NCBI GenBank assembly: GCA_905235765.1
Contig: CAJOMM010000014.1
Span: forward strand, 16,369 to 22,073
Direction of reading: 5' to 3'
Length of the DNA stretch: 5,705 nt
DNA from: an uncultured Clostridia bacterium
Lineage (GTDB): Bacteria > Bacillota > Clostridia > Christensenellales > Borkfalkiaceae
A program made the position numbers and the translations under genes. This document shows positions 1-5,705 of the stretch, one piece after another. Below the pieces are notes generated by a model. The model made no database searches, was not told where the DNA came from, and was given only the letters and a program-made list of their open reading frames with translations. Numbering within the stretch: the stretch's first letter is position 1; each line of letters begins with the position of its first letter.

Positions 1-1592
1 TCTTCCGCGCTTTCCGCTTTTTGTTTTTCCGCAATTTTTTCCGCTTGTTCCATAACTTCTTTAATATCCAATCTGTTAAACAGTATTTCCGGCTTTTCGG
101 TTACCACGCTCTCTTTTACAAGTCCGAACGTTTTCAAATCTTCAAATGCTCTTAAACTCTCGTTAAACTGCGCCGCGCCTTTTTCGCACGCTTCGGGCAT
201 AAACGGATGAAGAGCGGAAAGCCCTATAATTATACTCTCTTTAAGATTGTACAAAACGGTTTTAAGCCTCCCCTCTTTTGACTTGTCTCTCGCCAACACC
301 CACGGCTCGGTTTCGTCTATATACTTATTGGCGCGACGGAAAAGCGTAAAAATATCTTCGAGCGCGTCGGAAATACGGTATTCGTCTATTTTTGCCTTTA
401 CCTTATCTATAAGCGAAGTCGCAGCGGTTTTCAACTCTTCGTCGATCGGCGAACTCACCTTACCGTCTTCGACTTTACCGCCGAAATACTTATTGCTCAT
501 AGCGACGGTTCTGTTTACGAGATTGCCTAATACGTTTGCGAGGTCGGCGTTTATCCGTTCGGTCATAGCTTCCCAGGAAATAACTCCGTCGTTATCCTGC
601 GGCATAGCGGATAAAACGTAGTACCTTACCGCGTCCCGTCCGAAAACGGACACGAGATCGTCTGCGTAAAGCACGTTGCCTTTCGATTTACTCATTTTGC
701 CGCCTTCCTGTAAAAGCCAGCCGTGGCCGTACACTTTCTTGGGAAGCGGAAGCCCTAACGCCATTAAGAATATCGGCCAATAAATGGTGTGGAATCTTAT
801 TATGTCTTTACCTATGATATGAACATCCGCCGGCCAGAATTTTTTGAAAGAGTCGGATGAATTTCCGTCCGCGTCGTAACCTATGCCGGTAATATAATTG
901 GTAAGCGCGTCCAACCAAACGTATACGACGTGCTTCGGATCTACGTCTACCGGTATTCCCCACTTAAAGGAAGAACGGGACACGCAAAGGTCGTTTAATC
1001 CCGGCTTTAAAAAGTTGTTCAGCATTTCGTTCTTTCTCGATTTCGGCAAGATAAATTCAGGGTGTTCCTCATAATAATCGATAAGCCTGTCGGCGTATTT
1101 GCTCATTCTGAAAAAGTAAGCCTCTTCTTCCGCTTTTTTGACTTCTCTTCCGCAGTCGGGACACTTGCCGTCATCTAACTGACTTTCCGTCCAGAAAGAT
1201 TCGCACGGAGTACAATACCAACCCTCGTACTTTCCTTTATAGATATCGCCCTTTTCGTAAAGTTTATTGAATATCTTGCGAACCTGTCTCTCGTGATCTT
1301 CGTCCGTCGTCCTTATGAACTTATCGTAAGAAACGCCTACGAGATCCCATATTTTTTTAATTTGACCGGCCACGTTATCCACGTATTCCTTCGGCGTGAT
1401 GCCGGCGGCTTTCGCCTTTTCTTCTATCTTCTGACCGTGTTCGTCGGTACCGGTCTGAAAAAACACGTCGTAACCTTCCGCTCTTTTAAAGCGCGCGACG
1501 ACGTCCGAAAGTATCGCTTCGTAAGTGTTGCCTATGTGCGGTTTTCCCGAGGTATACGCAATGGCGGTGGTAAGGTAAAATTTCTCTTTCAT
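1..1592 (-). CDS. metG: Methionyl-tRNA synthetase, C-terminal end cut by window edge
   Basis: Cytoplasmic class I aminoacyl-tRNA synthetase that charges tRNA-Met using ATP and methionine. The first 530 codons are visible. The start ATG (1590-1592) follows AGAAAGGA (1601-1608) with an 8-nt gap. The catalytic Rossmann domain carries the HIGH-type signature PHIGN (residues 18-22), GTDEHG (48-53), and the KMSKS loop exactly as KMSKS (299-303; bases 684-698). The connective insert has a zinc-knuckle pattern CTPC/CPDC (Cys127, 130, 144, 147). The helical anticodon-binding domain includes the ETEPW segment with Trp431. The visible end (about 510-530) is a charged Glu/Lys/Ala linker, which in Firmicutes MetG usually leads to a C-terminal OB-fold tRNA-binding domain, so full length is probably about 640-660 residues. 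That part is inferred because it lies beyond base 1. The short upstream region leaves no room for a T-box leader. Identity is firm. Confidence 0.97.
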   Translation of the reverse strand, partial: MKEKFYLTTAIAYTSGKPHIGNTYEAILSDVVARFKRAEGYDVFFQTGTDEHGQKIEEKAKAAGITPKEYVDNVAGQIKKIWDLVGVSYDKFIRTTDEDHERQVRKIFNKLYEKGDIYKGKYEGWYCTPCESFWTESQLDDGKCPDCGREVKKAEEEAYFFRMSKYADRLIDYYEEHPEFILPKSRKNEMLNNFLKPGLNDLCVSRSSFKWGIPVDVDPKHVVYVWLDALTNYITGIGYDADGNSSDSFKKFWPADVHIIGKDIIRFHTIYWPIFLMALGLPLPKKVYGHGWLLQEGGKMSKSKGNVLYADDLVSVFGRDAVRYYVLSAMPQDNDGVISWEAMTERINADLANVLGNLVNRTVAMSNKYFGGKVEDGKVSSPIDEELKTAATSLIDKVKAKIDEYRISDALEDIFTLFRRANKYIDETEPWVLARDKSKEGRLKTVLYNLKESIIIGLSALHPFMPEACEKGAAQFNESLRAFEDLKTFGLVKESVVTEKPEILFNRLDIKEVMEQAEKIAEKQKAESAE

Positions 1593-1624
1593 TATTCTTG
1601 TCCTTTCTGAATTCTTATTAGTAT

Positions 1625-1653
1625 ATTTTAACACAATTTATCTTCATATTCAA
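1625..1653 (-). promoter_or_regulatory. Predicted sigma-A promoter of metG
   Basis: Reading the minus strand, TTGAAT (1653-1648) and TAAAAT (1630-1625) are separated by exactly 17 nt. Each matches the vegetative consensus at five of six positions. Transcription would begin near 1618, leaving a leader of about 25 nt that contains the AGAAAGGA ribosome binding site. A second -10-like TATACT lies just downstream but lacks a well-spaced -35. The -35 box overlaps the candidate sigma-E -35 box of spmA on the other strand. Confidence 0.55.
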
Positions 1654-1672
1654 GGATAATTTATCATAAAGT
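1644..1672 (+). promoter_or_regulatory. Candidate sigma-E promoter of spmA
   Basis: TCATATT (1644-1650) fits the B. subtilis sigma-E -35 consensus KMATATT. It is followed after 14 nt by CATAAAGT (1665-1672), which matches six of eight positions of the -10 consensus CATACAHT. The spacing fits the sigma-E class (about 13-15 nt). In B. subtilis spmA-spmB are expressed in the mother cell during sporulation, so this sigma class is expected. The usual distance from the -10 box to the start puts +1 at about 1679, the A of the spmA ATG. The match was found by eye in a short AT-rich region, so chance is possible. Confidence 0.42.
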
Positions 1673-1678
1673 TTTACT

Positions 1679-2251
1679 ATGAACTTAATTTTCGGCGTTA
1701 TTTTAACCGTTTCAACTATTATTCTTCTGTTTATAGATCCCGACGGCGTTCTCGTTTCCTTTCTGAACGGCGCGGAAAAGGCACTCGCCCTTTCTACGGA
1801 AATGACCGTTATCTACGCGGTCTGGCTTGGCGTTCTCAATATGTTCGAAAAGACGGGCCTTGCCGAAAAAACCGCAAAATTTCTCAAGCCGGCGAACAGA
1901 TTCCTTTTCGGCGAAGTCCCGGATAAAGCCAACGACTTTATGTCTTTGAACATCGCGGCGAATATTCTGGGTATGAGCGGCGCAACGACGCCTATGGGCA
2001 TCAAATCCGTAAAAGAACTGGAAAAACACAAAGACACCGAATACGCTATCGCAATGTTTTTCGTAATAAACGCTACGAGCGTACAACTTATTCCTTCTTC
2101 GGTTCTCGCGCTCAGAATAAAATGCGGCGCGATTAACCCTTCCGATATAATTTTCCCGACCGTTCTTGCGACTTTGCTTTCAACGGTTATAGGCGTGTTA
2201 CTGGTAAGAATATTCATCAAAAAAAGAGGACAAATATGTCGGCGTATATAA
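1679..2251 (+). CDS. spmA: Spore maturation protein A
   Basis: SpmA is a membrane protein of the nucleoside-recognition (Gate) domain family. With SpmB it is needed in B. subtilis for proper spore core dehydration and heat resistance; its transported substrate, if any, is not established. The 190-residue length fits the family. The N-terminus is a hydrophobic helix (about residues 2-20). The family signature is at 91-109, reading NIAANILGMSGATTPMGIK, where many homologues have GNAATP. The NATSVQLIP segment (131-139) also matches SpmA, followed by a final hydrophobic helix (about 157-180) and a basic tail. The ATG at 1679 is chosen because the next Met (residue 42) would remove the first helix, yet no convincing Shine-Dalgarno precedes it. 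The 3' end overlaps spmB by 16 nt, so the two are probably cotranscribed and translationally coupled. Confidence 0.93.
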   Translation: MNLIFGVILTVSTIILLFIDPDGVLVSFLNGAEKALALSTEMTVIYAVWLGVLNMFEKTGLAEKTAKFLKPANRFLFGEVPDKANDFMSLNIAANILGMSGATTPMGIKSVKELEKHKDTEYAIAMFFVINATSVQLIPSSVLALRIKCGAINPSDIIFPTVLATLLSTVIGVLLVRIFIKKRGQICRRI

Positions 2252-2742
2252 TTCCGGTTTTTTTCCTGTTCGTTTTTGTGTATTCGGCGATAAAAAAAGT
2301 AAAGCCTTACGACGCCTTTACCGAAGGAGTAAAAGGCGCAATACCTTTTTCGGTAAGCATTTTCCCTTACCTTGCCAGCATTTTCGTCCTTACCGAACTA
2401 TTTGAAAGAAGCGGCCTTTCCTCTCTCCTTTCCGACCTTTTGTCGCCTGCCTTCTCTTTTTTGGGAATACCGAAAGAACTGACTAAATTAGTACTTATAA
2501 AACCCTTTTCCGGAAGCGGCGCCTTAGCTACCCTTTCGGATATCTATACGACCTACGGGGCGGACGGATACCTTGCCCGTTGCGCTTCCGTAATATACGG
2601 TTCAAGCGAAACGGTATTTTATATCGCCGCGGTCTACTTTGCCGGCGCTAAAACCAAAAAACTCTATAAGCCGATAATAATCTCGCTCGTCGCTTCCTTT
2701 ATCTCCTGCGTGTTCGCTTGTTTTATTTGCCGCATAATGTAA
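2236..2742 (+). CDS. spmB: Spore maturation protein B
   Basis: SpmB is the partner of SpmA and belongs to the same nucleoside-recognition (Gate) family; together they act in spore maturation and core dehydration. It has 168 residues, close to the roughly 175 usual for the family. Hydrophobic helices lie at about 4-19, 34-55, 114-136 and 146-165. The diagnostic motif KPFSGSGAL (89-97) is followed by the YGADGYLARCAS (107-118) and YGSSETVFYI (121-130) segments, all typical of SpmB. The ATG follows GAGGA (2226-2230) by 5 nt, and both lie inside the last codons of spmA. No sign of truncation. It is followed by an AT-rich gap before the next, independently promoted, gene. Confidence 0.95.
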   Translation: MSAYIIPVFFLFVFVYSAIKKVKPYDAFTEGVKGAIPFSVSIFPYLASIFVLTELFERSGLSSLLSDLLSPAFSFLGIPKELTKLVLIKPFSGSGALATLSDIYTTYGADGYLARCASVIYGSSETVFYIAAVYFAGAKTKKLYKPIIISLVASFISCVFACFICRIM

Positions 2743-2745
2743 ACG

Positions 2746-2776
2746 CCGATTTTAACGTTTTTCGGGTAATTTTTTT
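2746..2776 (+). terminator. Weak possible terminator after spmB
   Basis: A 4-bp CCGA/TCGG stem (2746-2749 with 2762-2765) with a 12-nt loop lies just upstream of a run of seven T (2770-2776). An alternative AAACG/CGTTT stem (2741-2745 with 2756-2760) competes with it. Both stems are short, so termination here is doubtful. The rest of the gap up to 2827 is AT-rich, and I see no gene in it. Confidence 0.2.
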
Positions 2777-2827
2777 AGTTTTATGTCGTTTTATAGTTAT
2801 TTTAATCACAATAAATATTCAAAAACA

Positions 2828-2856
2828 TTGACAAGCCTTTCACGGTATGGTATAAT
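2828..2856 (+). promoter_or_regulatory. Consensus sigma-A promoter of scfA
   Basis: TTGACA (2828-2833), a 17-nt spacer and TATAAT (2851-2856) form a perfect match to the vegetative promoter consensus with optimal spacing. Transcription should start near 2863, giving a leader of about 24 nt that contains little beyond the ribosome binding site. This predicts strong expression in growing cells and no dependence on read-through from spmAB. Confidence 0.9.
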
Positions 2857-2871
2857 TTTTCTATATTTTAC

Positions 2872-2878
2872 GGAGGTG
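2872..2878 (+). promoter_or_regulatory. Strong Shine-Dalgarno of scfA
   Basis: GGAGGTG is a seven-base perfect complement to the 16S rRNA 3' end, 8 nt before the scfA ATG. It is the strongest ribosome binding site in the window, and it fixes the start of a gene too short for routine calling. Confidence 0.88.
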
Positions 2879-2886
2879 GCTTTATT

Positions 2887-3039
2887 ATGAAACATATTAA
2901 AACGATAAAAACGCGCGACCTTTGCGAAAGCGCTAAAAAAGGCGGCTGCGGTGAGTGTCAGACTTCTTGTCAATCCGCTTGCAAAACCAGTTGCGGCGTT
3001 GCAAATCAAAAGTGCGAAAACGGTAAAAAATCCGTTTAA
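2887..3039 (+). CDS. scfA: SCIFF family ranthipeptide precursor (six Cys in forty-five)
   Basis: A ribosomally made peptide of 50 residues, substrate of the adjacent radical SAM maturase. The N-terminus MKHIKTIKT and the Cys-rich segment GGCGECQTSCQSACKTSC (residues 19-36) are hallmark sequence of the SCIFF family (TIGR03973). The family's six cysteines are Cys21, 24, 28, 32, 36 and 43, in spacing C-x2-C-x3-C-x3-C-x3-C-x6-C. Characterised relatives (CteA, Tte1186a) receive a thioether between a Cys sulfur and a Thr gamma carbon, which defines ranthipeptides. Two oddities: an extra Cys13 in the leader region, and Gly at position 37, where the usual sequence after Cys36 is Thr. The basic tail (CENGKKSV) shows no protease-type processing motif. 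Its role is unproven; SCIFF peptides have been proposed as signalling molecules in clostridia. Confidence 0.95.
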   Translation: MKHIKTIKTRDLCESAKKGGCGECQTSCQSACKTSCGVANQKCENGKKSV

Positions 3040-3049
3040 CTTAAAAAGT

Positions 3050-3080
3050 AAAAATCACCGCCCTCTCGGGCGGTATTTTT
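3050..3080 (+). terminator. Attenuator-like terminator hairpin between scfA and scfB
   Basis: ACCGCCC (3057-3063) and GGGCGGT (3068-3074) pair perfectly over 7 bp around a TCTC loop. An upstream A run (3050-3054) faces a downstream T run (3076-3080), giving a classic intrinsic terminator shape. It begins about 10 nt after the scfA stop and ends 14 nt before the scfB start. No promoter is evident between hairpin and scfB, so scfB is presumably transcribed by read-through, which makes this a ratio-setting partial terminator or an mRNA-stabilising 3' stem for scfA. Confidence 0.85.
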
Positions 3081-3094
3081 ATGTTAATGCTACT

Positions 3095-4471
3095 ATGATT
3101 CATCAATACAAATTATTAGGTAAAAACGTTATAACCGACACCTATTCCGGCGCCGTTCATTTAGTCGACGATATCGCTTACGACGCTATTTCTTTGTTCG
3201 AAAAAAAAGAAAAAAACGAACTTATAAACCTTCTCTCCGAAAAATATAAAGACGCTAAAAAATCGGATATCGAAGAGTGTTACGAGGAAATAGAGTCGCT
3301 TAAAAACGAAGGCGTGCTTTTTAAAAAAGACGAATTCCATAACCTCGCAGGCGCGCTTAAAGAGAAAAGTAAAGGAGTTATAAAGGCTCTCTGTCTGCAC
3401 GTAGCGCACACCTGCAACCTTAACTGCGCTTACTGTTTCGCAAGTCAAGGGAAATACAGCGGTGAACGCGCGGTAATGAGTTACGACGTGGGAAAACGCG
3501 CCTTAGACTTTCTCGTGGAAAATTCCGGAACGAGAAGAAACTTAGAAGTCGATTTCTTCGGCGGAGAACCGCTGATGAACTTCGATACGGTCAAAAAACT
3601 CGTCGCTTACGCGCGGTCTATAGAAAAAGAAAAAGGCAAGAACTTCCGCTTTACCCTGACCACCAACGGCGTACTTATCGACGACGACGTAATAGATTTT
3701 TGCAACCGCGAAATGAGCAACGTCGTTTTAAGCCTTGACGGTAGAAAAGAAGTGCACGACAGGTACCGCGTGGATTATTCCGGCAACGGAAGTTGGGAAA
3801 AAATTGTTCCCAAATTCCAAAAGCTCGTGGCGGCGCGCGGAAATAAAAATTACTATATCCGCGGCACTTTCACGCACAAAAATCCGGATTTTACCGAAGA
3901 TATCAAAGAGATGTTAAGGCTCGGTTTTACCGAACTTTCAATGGAACCGGTGGTTTGCAAAGAAAACGACGAAAATCGCTTAACCGAGGAAGATCTCCCT
4001 ATAGTTCTGAAAGAGTACGAAAAACTCGCCGAACTTTATATCGAGCGGGAAAAAATGGGTAAACCGTTTACCTTTTATCATTATATGCTTGACTTAAAAG
4101 ACGGTCCTTGCGTTTATAAACGTATATCCGGCTGCGGTTCCGGTACGGAATATATGGCGGTAACTCCTTGGGGAGATCTTTATCCGTGCCACCAATTCGT
4201 AGGCGAAGAAAAATTCAAATTGGGCGATATATATAACGGAATCGACAATAAAGAAATACAAGAGGAATTTCGCGCCTGCAACGTTTATTCCAGAAAAGAT
4301 TGCGAAAATTGTTGGGCGAAATTATACTGTTCGGGCGGCTGCGCCGCCAACGCTTTCCACGCTACGGGAAAGGTTTCCGGCGTATATAAATACGGCTGCG
4401 AACTATTTAAAAAACGTATGGAATGCGCTATTCTCCTCGCTGCACTTAAAGAAACGGAGACGGAAAATTGA
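3095..4471 (+). CDS. scfB: SCIFF ranthipeptide radical SAM/SPASM maturase
   Basis: Cytoplasmic enzyme expected to cross-link cysteines of ScfA into thioethers, using the 5'-deoxyadenosyl radical from S-adenosylmethionine (CteB/Tte1186 type, TIGR03974). The 458-residue length fits the family. Residues 1 to about 85 form the peptide-recognition (RRE, PqqD-like) region, starting MIHQYKLLGK as in homologues. The radical SAM domain holds CNLNCAYC (Cys107, 111, 114 bind the [4Fe-4S] cluster) and FFGGEP (154-159). The C-terminal SPASM domain has cysteines at 339, 347, 365, 395, 403, 406, 412, 416 and 435, enough for two auxiliary clusters, including CENC (403-406) and CSGGC (412-416). The reading frame stays open upstream into scfA, but the ATG at 3095 is chosen from the family N-terminus and the hairpin position. 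No Shine-Dalgarno precedes it. Its TGA overlaps the next gene by 4 nt. Confidence 0.96.
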   Translation: MIHQYKLLGKNVITDTYSGAVHLVDDIAYDAISLFEKKEKNELINLLSEKYKDAKKSDIEECYEEIESLKNEGVLFKKDEFHNLAGALKEKSKGVIKALCLHVAHTCNLNCAYCFASQGKYSGERAVMSYDVGKRALDFLVENSGTRRNLEVDFFGGEPLMNFDTVKKLVAYARSIEKEKGKNFRFTLTTNGVLIDDDVIDFCNREMSNVVLSLDGRKEVHDRYRVDYSGNGSWEKIVPKFQKLVAARGNKNYYIRGTFTHKNPDFTEDIKEMLRLGFTELSMEPVVCKENDENRLTEEDLPIVLKEYEKLAELYIEREKMGKPFTFYHYMLDLKDGPCVYKRISGCGSGTEYMAVTPWGDLYPCHQFVGEEKFKLGDIYNGIDNKEIQEEFRACNVYSRKDCENCWAKLYCSGGCAANAFHATGKVSGVYKYGCELFKKRMECAILLAALKETETEN

Positions 4472-5705
4472 ACACGCCTATATGTGATTTTCTGAAAACT
4501 TACGCGGAAAAAAACCGAGTAAGATTACATATGCCCGGTCATAAAGGCAAAAACCTCACGGGGATAGAAAAATTCGACGTGACGGAGATATCCGGCGCCG
4601 ATAAACTATTCTTCCCAAAAGGAATCATAAAAGAAAGCGAACTAAACGCGGAAAAAATTTTCGGCGCTAAAACCTTTTACTCCGCAGAAGGATCTTCTCC
4701 TTGCGTGAAAGCCATGCTGTACCTTGCCGTCAAACACAAAAAAAACGACGCGGACAACACGATTTTAGCGGCGCGCAACGTTCATAGGTCTTTTACGGAC
4801 GCCGCCGCGCTTTTGGGGTTTAACACGGTTTTCCTGTACCCCGAAGAGAACGGCTACGTAAAATGCGTTATTTCTCCCGAAAAACTTTATTCCGCGCTTA
4901 TCTCCTTAAAGAAAAAACCTTGCGCCGTATATATAACTTCGCCGGACTATTCCGGAAATATAGCGGACGTTAAGGGATTAAAAGAAGTATGCGAAAAATT
5001 CGGCGTTCCGCTTTTAGTCGACGCGGCGCACGGCGCTTACCTTAAATTTTTACCGAAAAGCCAATACCCGACCGATCTCGGCGCGGATATGTGCTGTTCT
5101 TCAGCGCATAAAACTTTGCCTGCGCTTACGGGGGCTGCGTATCTTCACATAAACGAGAACGCAGATAAAAATTTTTCAGAGAACGCGGATCTCGCGCTTT
5201 CTCTCTTCTGTTCCACAAGTCCGTCTTATTTAATATTAAGGTCTTTGGACTACCTGAATAAAATTCTGAGCGAAGATTACGCAAAAAAAACGGAGACGGC
5301 GGCGTTAAGGGTAAAAACTCTTAAAGAAACATTTATAAAAAAAGGCTTGACCGCGCTCGGCGAAGAACCTTTGAAAATCACTTTGGCGCCAAAAAGTTTC
5401 GGGTATACCGGAACGGAACTCAAAAATATTTTAACCGAAAAAAATATAGAGTGCGAATTTGCGGACGACGACTTAATTACGTTTATGTTTTCGCCGTTTA
5501 ACAGGCTTTCGGAGTTAAAAGCGTTAGAAAAGATTATAAAAGCCCTGCCGAAAAAAGAGCCGATAACTACGTTGCCCCCGAAATTTTCTCCGCCGAAAAT
5601 CAAAACGGATATCAGAACGGCGTTTCTCCTCGAATCGGAAACTATACCCGTTGCGCTTTCAAAAGGAAGAATCCTTTCCTACTATCCGCCCGAATGCCCA
5701 CCGGC
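4468..5705 (+). CDS. Orn/Lys/Arg decarboxylase family protein, 3' end cut by window edge
   Basis: PLP-dependent fold-type I decarboxylase that would convert a basic amino acid to a polyamine precursor (agmatine, cadaverine or putrescine). The substrate cannot be told from sequence. 412 codons are visible. MPGHKG (residues 22-27), LLVDAAHGAY (182-191; Asp185 expected to contact the PLP ring nitrogen) and SSAHKTLPALTGAAYLH (211-227; Lys215 forms the Schiff base) are family signatures. The start is TTG at 4468, overlapping the scfB stop (TTGA), with GGAG (4456-4459) 8 nt upstream. The first in-frame ATG lies inside MPGHKG, too late to be the start. The size suggests the short Firmicutes form (YaaO/SpeA-like, about 470-490 residues) without an N-terminal response-regulator-like domain. 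Translation is probably coupled to scfB. In B. subtilis yaaO precedes tmk, so tmk or holB may follow; this is inference. Confidence 0.93.
   Translation, partial: MNTPICDFLKTYAEKNRVRLHMPGHKGKNLTGIEKFDVTEISGADKLFFPKGIIKESELNAEKIFGAKTFYSAEGSSPCVKAMLYLAVKHKKNDADNTILAARNVHRSFTDAAALLGFNTVFLYPEENGYVKCVISPEKLYSALISLKKKPCAVYITSPDYSGNIADVKGLKEVCEKFGVPLLVDAAHGAYLKFLPKSQYPTDLGADMCCSSAHKTLPALTGAAYLHINENADKNFSENADLALSLFCSTSPSYLILRSLDYLNKILSEDYAKKTETAALRVKTLKETFIKKGLTALGEEPLKITLAPKSFGYTGTELKNILTEKNIECEFADDDLITFMFSPFNRLSELKALEKIIKALPKKEPITTLPPKFSPPKIKTDIRTAFLLESETIPVALSKGRILSYYPPECPP

Noticed and set aside
247..1610. Plus-strand open frames (247-621, 1293-1610) opposite metG
   Set aside because: They are antisense to metG motifs that read without interruption, and their translations are not recognisable.
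1593..1678. T-box riboswitch upstream of metG, as seen for many Firmicutes aminoacyl-tRNA synthetases
   Set aside because: Only 86 nt separate metG from spmA, and the likely promoter leaves a leader of about 25 nt, far too short for a T-box.
1712..2220. Two minus-strand open frames (1712-2086 and 1813-2220) opposite spmA
   Set aside because: Both lie antisense to a clearly recognised gene and give low-complexity, unrecognisable translations, so they are shadows.
2951..3094. Open frame extending scfB upstream to a GTG at 2951, adding 48 residues
   Set aside because: The extension lies out of frame inside scfA and runs through the terminator hairpin. The family N-terminus MIHQYKL begins at 3095, and the extension has no recognisable sequence.
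3161..3448. Minus-strand Phe-rich open frame opposite scfB
   Set aside because: Its Phe richness simply mirrors the Lys/Glu codons (AAA, GAA) of scfB on the other strand.
5277..5603. Minus-strand open frame opposite the decarboxylase
   Set aside because: It is antisense to a continuous decarboxylase frame, with no recognisable domain or ribosome binding site.
1..5705. Search for tRNA or rRNA genes, CRISPR repeats, insertion sequence ends and long direct repeats
   Set aside because: Nothing with the required structure was seen by eye. Coding density is high, and the gaps are too short to hide an element.

Overview
This 5.7-kb window looks like chromosomal DNA from a spore-forming member of the Clostridia (Firmicutes). 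The evidence is a spmA-spmB spore maturation pair, a SCIFF-type ranthipeptide precursor with its radical SAM maturase (a locus found mainly in Clostridia), and strong GGAGG-type ribosome binding sites. The coding sequence is fairly rich in CpG-containing codons (GCG, ACG, CCG), which is unlike low-GC Clostridium and more like uncultured gut lineages. That taxonomic refinement is only an impression.

Layout. Bases 1-1592 (minus strand) hold metG, methionyl-tRNA synthetase, cut by the window edge at its C-terminal end. A short divergent intergenic region (1593-1678) carries a vegetative-type promoter for metG. On the other strand, overlapping it, is a candidate sporulation sigma-E promoter for spmA, placed so that the spmA mRNA could be leaderless. 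The overlapping genes spmA and spmB run from 1679 to 2742. An AT-rich gap (2743-2886) contains a consensus sigma-A promoter (TTGACA-17-TATAAT) and a strong Shine-Dalgarno sequence for scfA, a 50-residue SCIFF precursor peptide at 2887-3039. A strong terminator-like hairpin (3050-3080) separates it from scfB (3095-4471), the radical SAM/SPASM maturase. scfB overlaps by 4 nt the TTG start of an Orn/Lys/Arg decarboxylase-family gene (4468 to beyond 5705), cut by the right edge.

How the genes work together. ScfB is expected to install Cys-to-alpha-or-gamma-carbon thioether links in ScfA. The promoter, Shine-Dalgarno and hairpin arrangement should give much more precursor than enzyme, with scfB and the decarboxylase expressed by read-through. 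The system itself is known. The noteworthy local deviations are a Gly where the usual thioether acceptor Thr sits in the precursor, an additional seventh Cys in the leader, the attenuator between precursor and maturase with no Shine-Dalgarno before scfB, and the possible leaderless spmA. I see no mobile element, CRISPR array, tRNA or rRNA.
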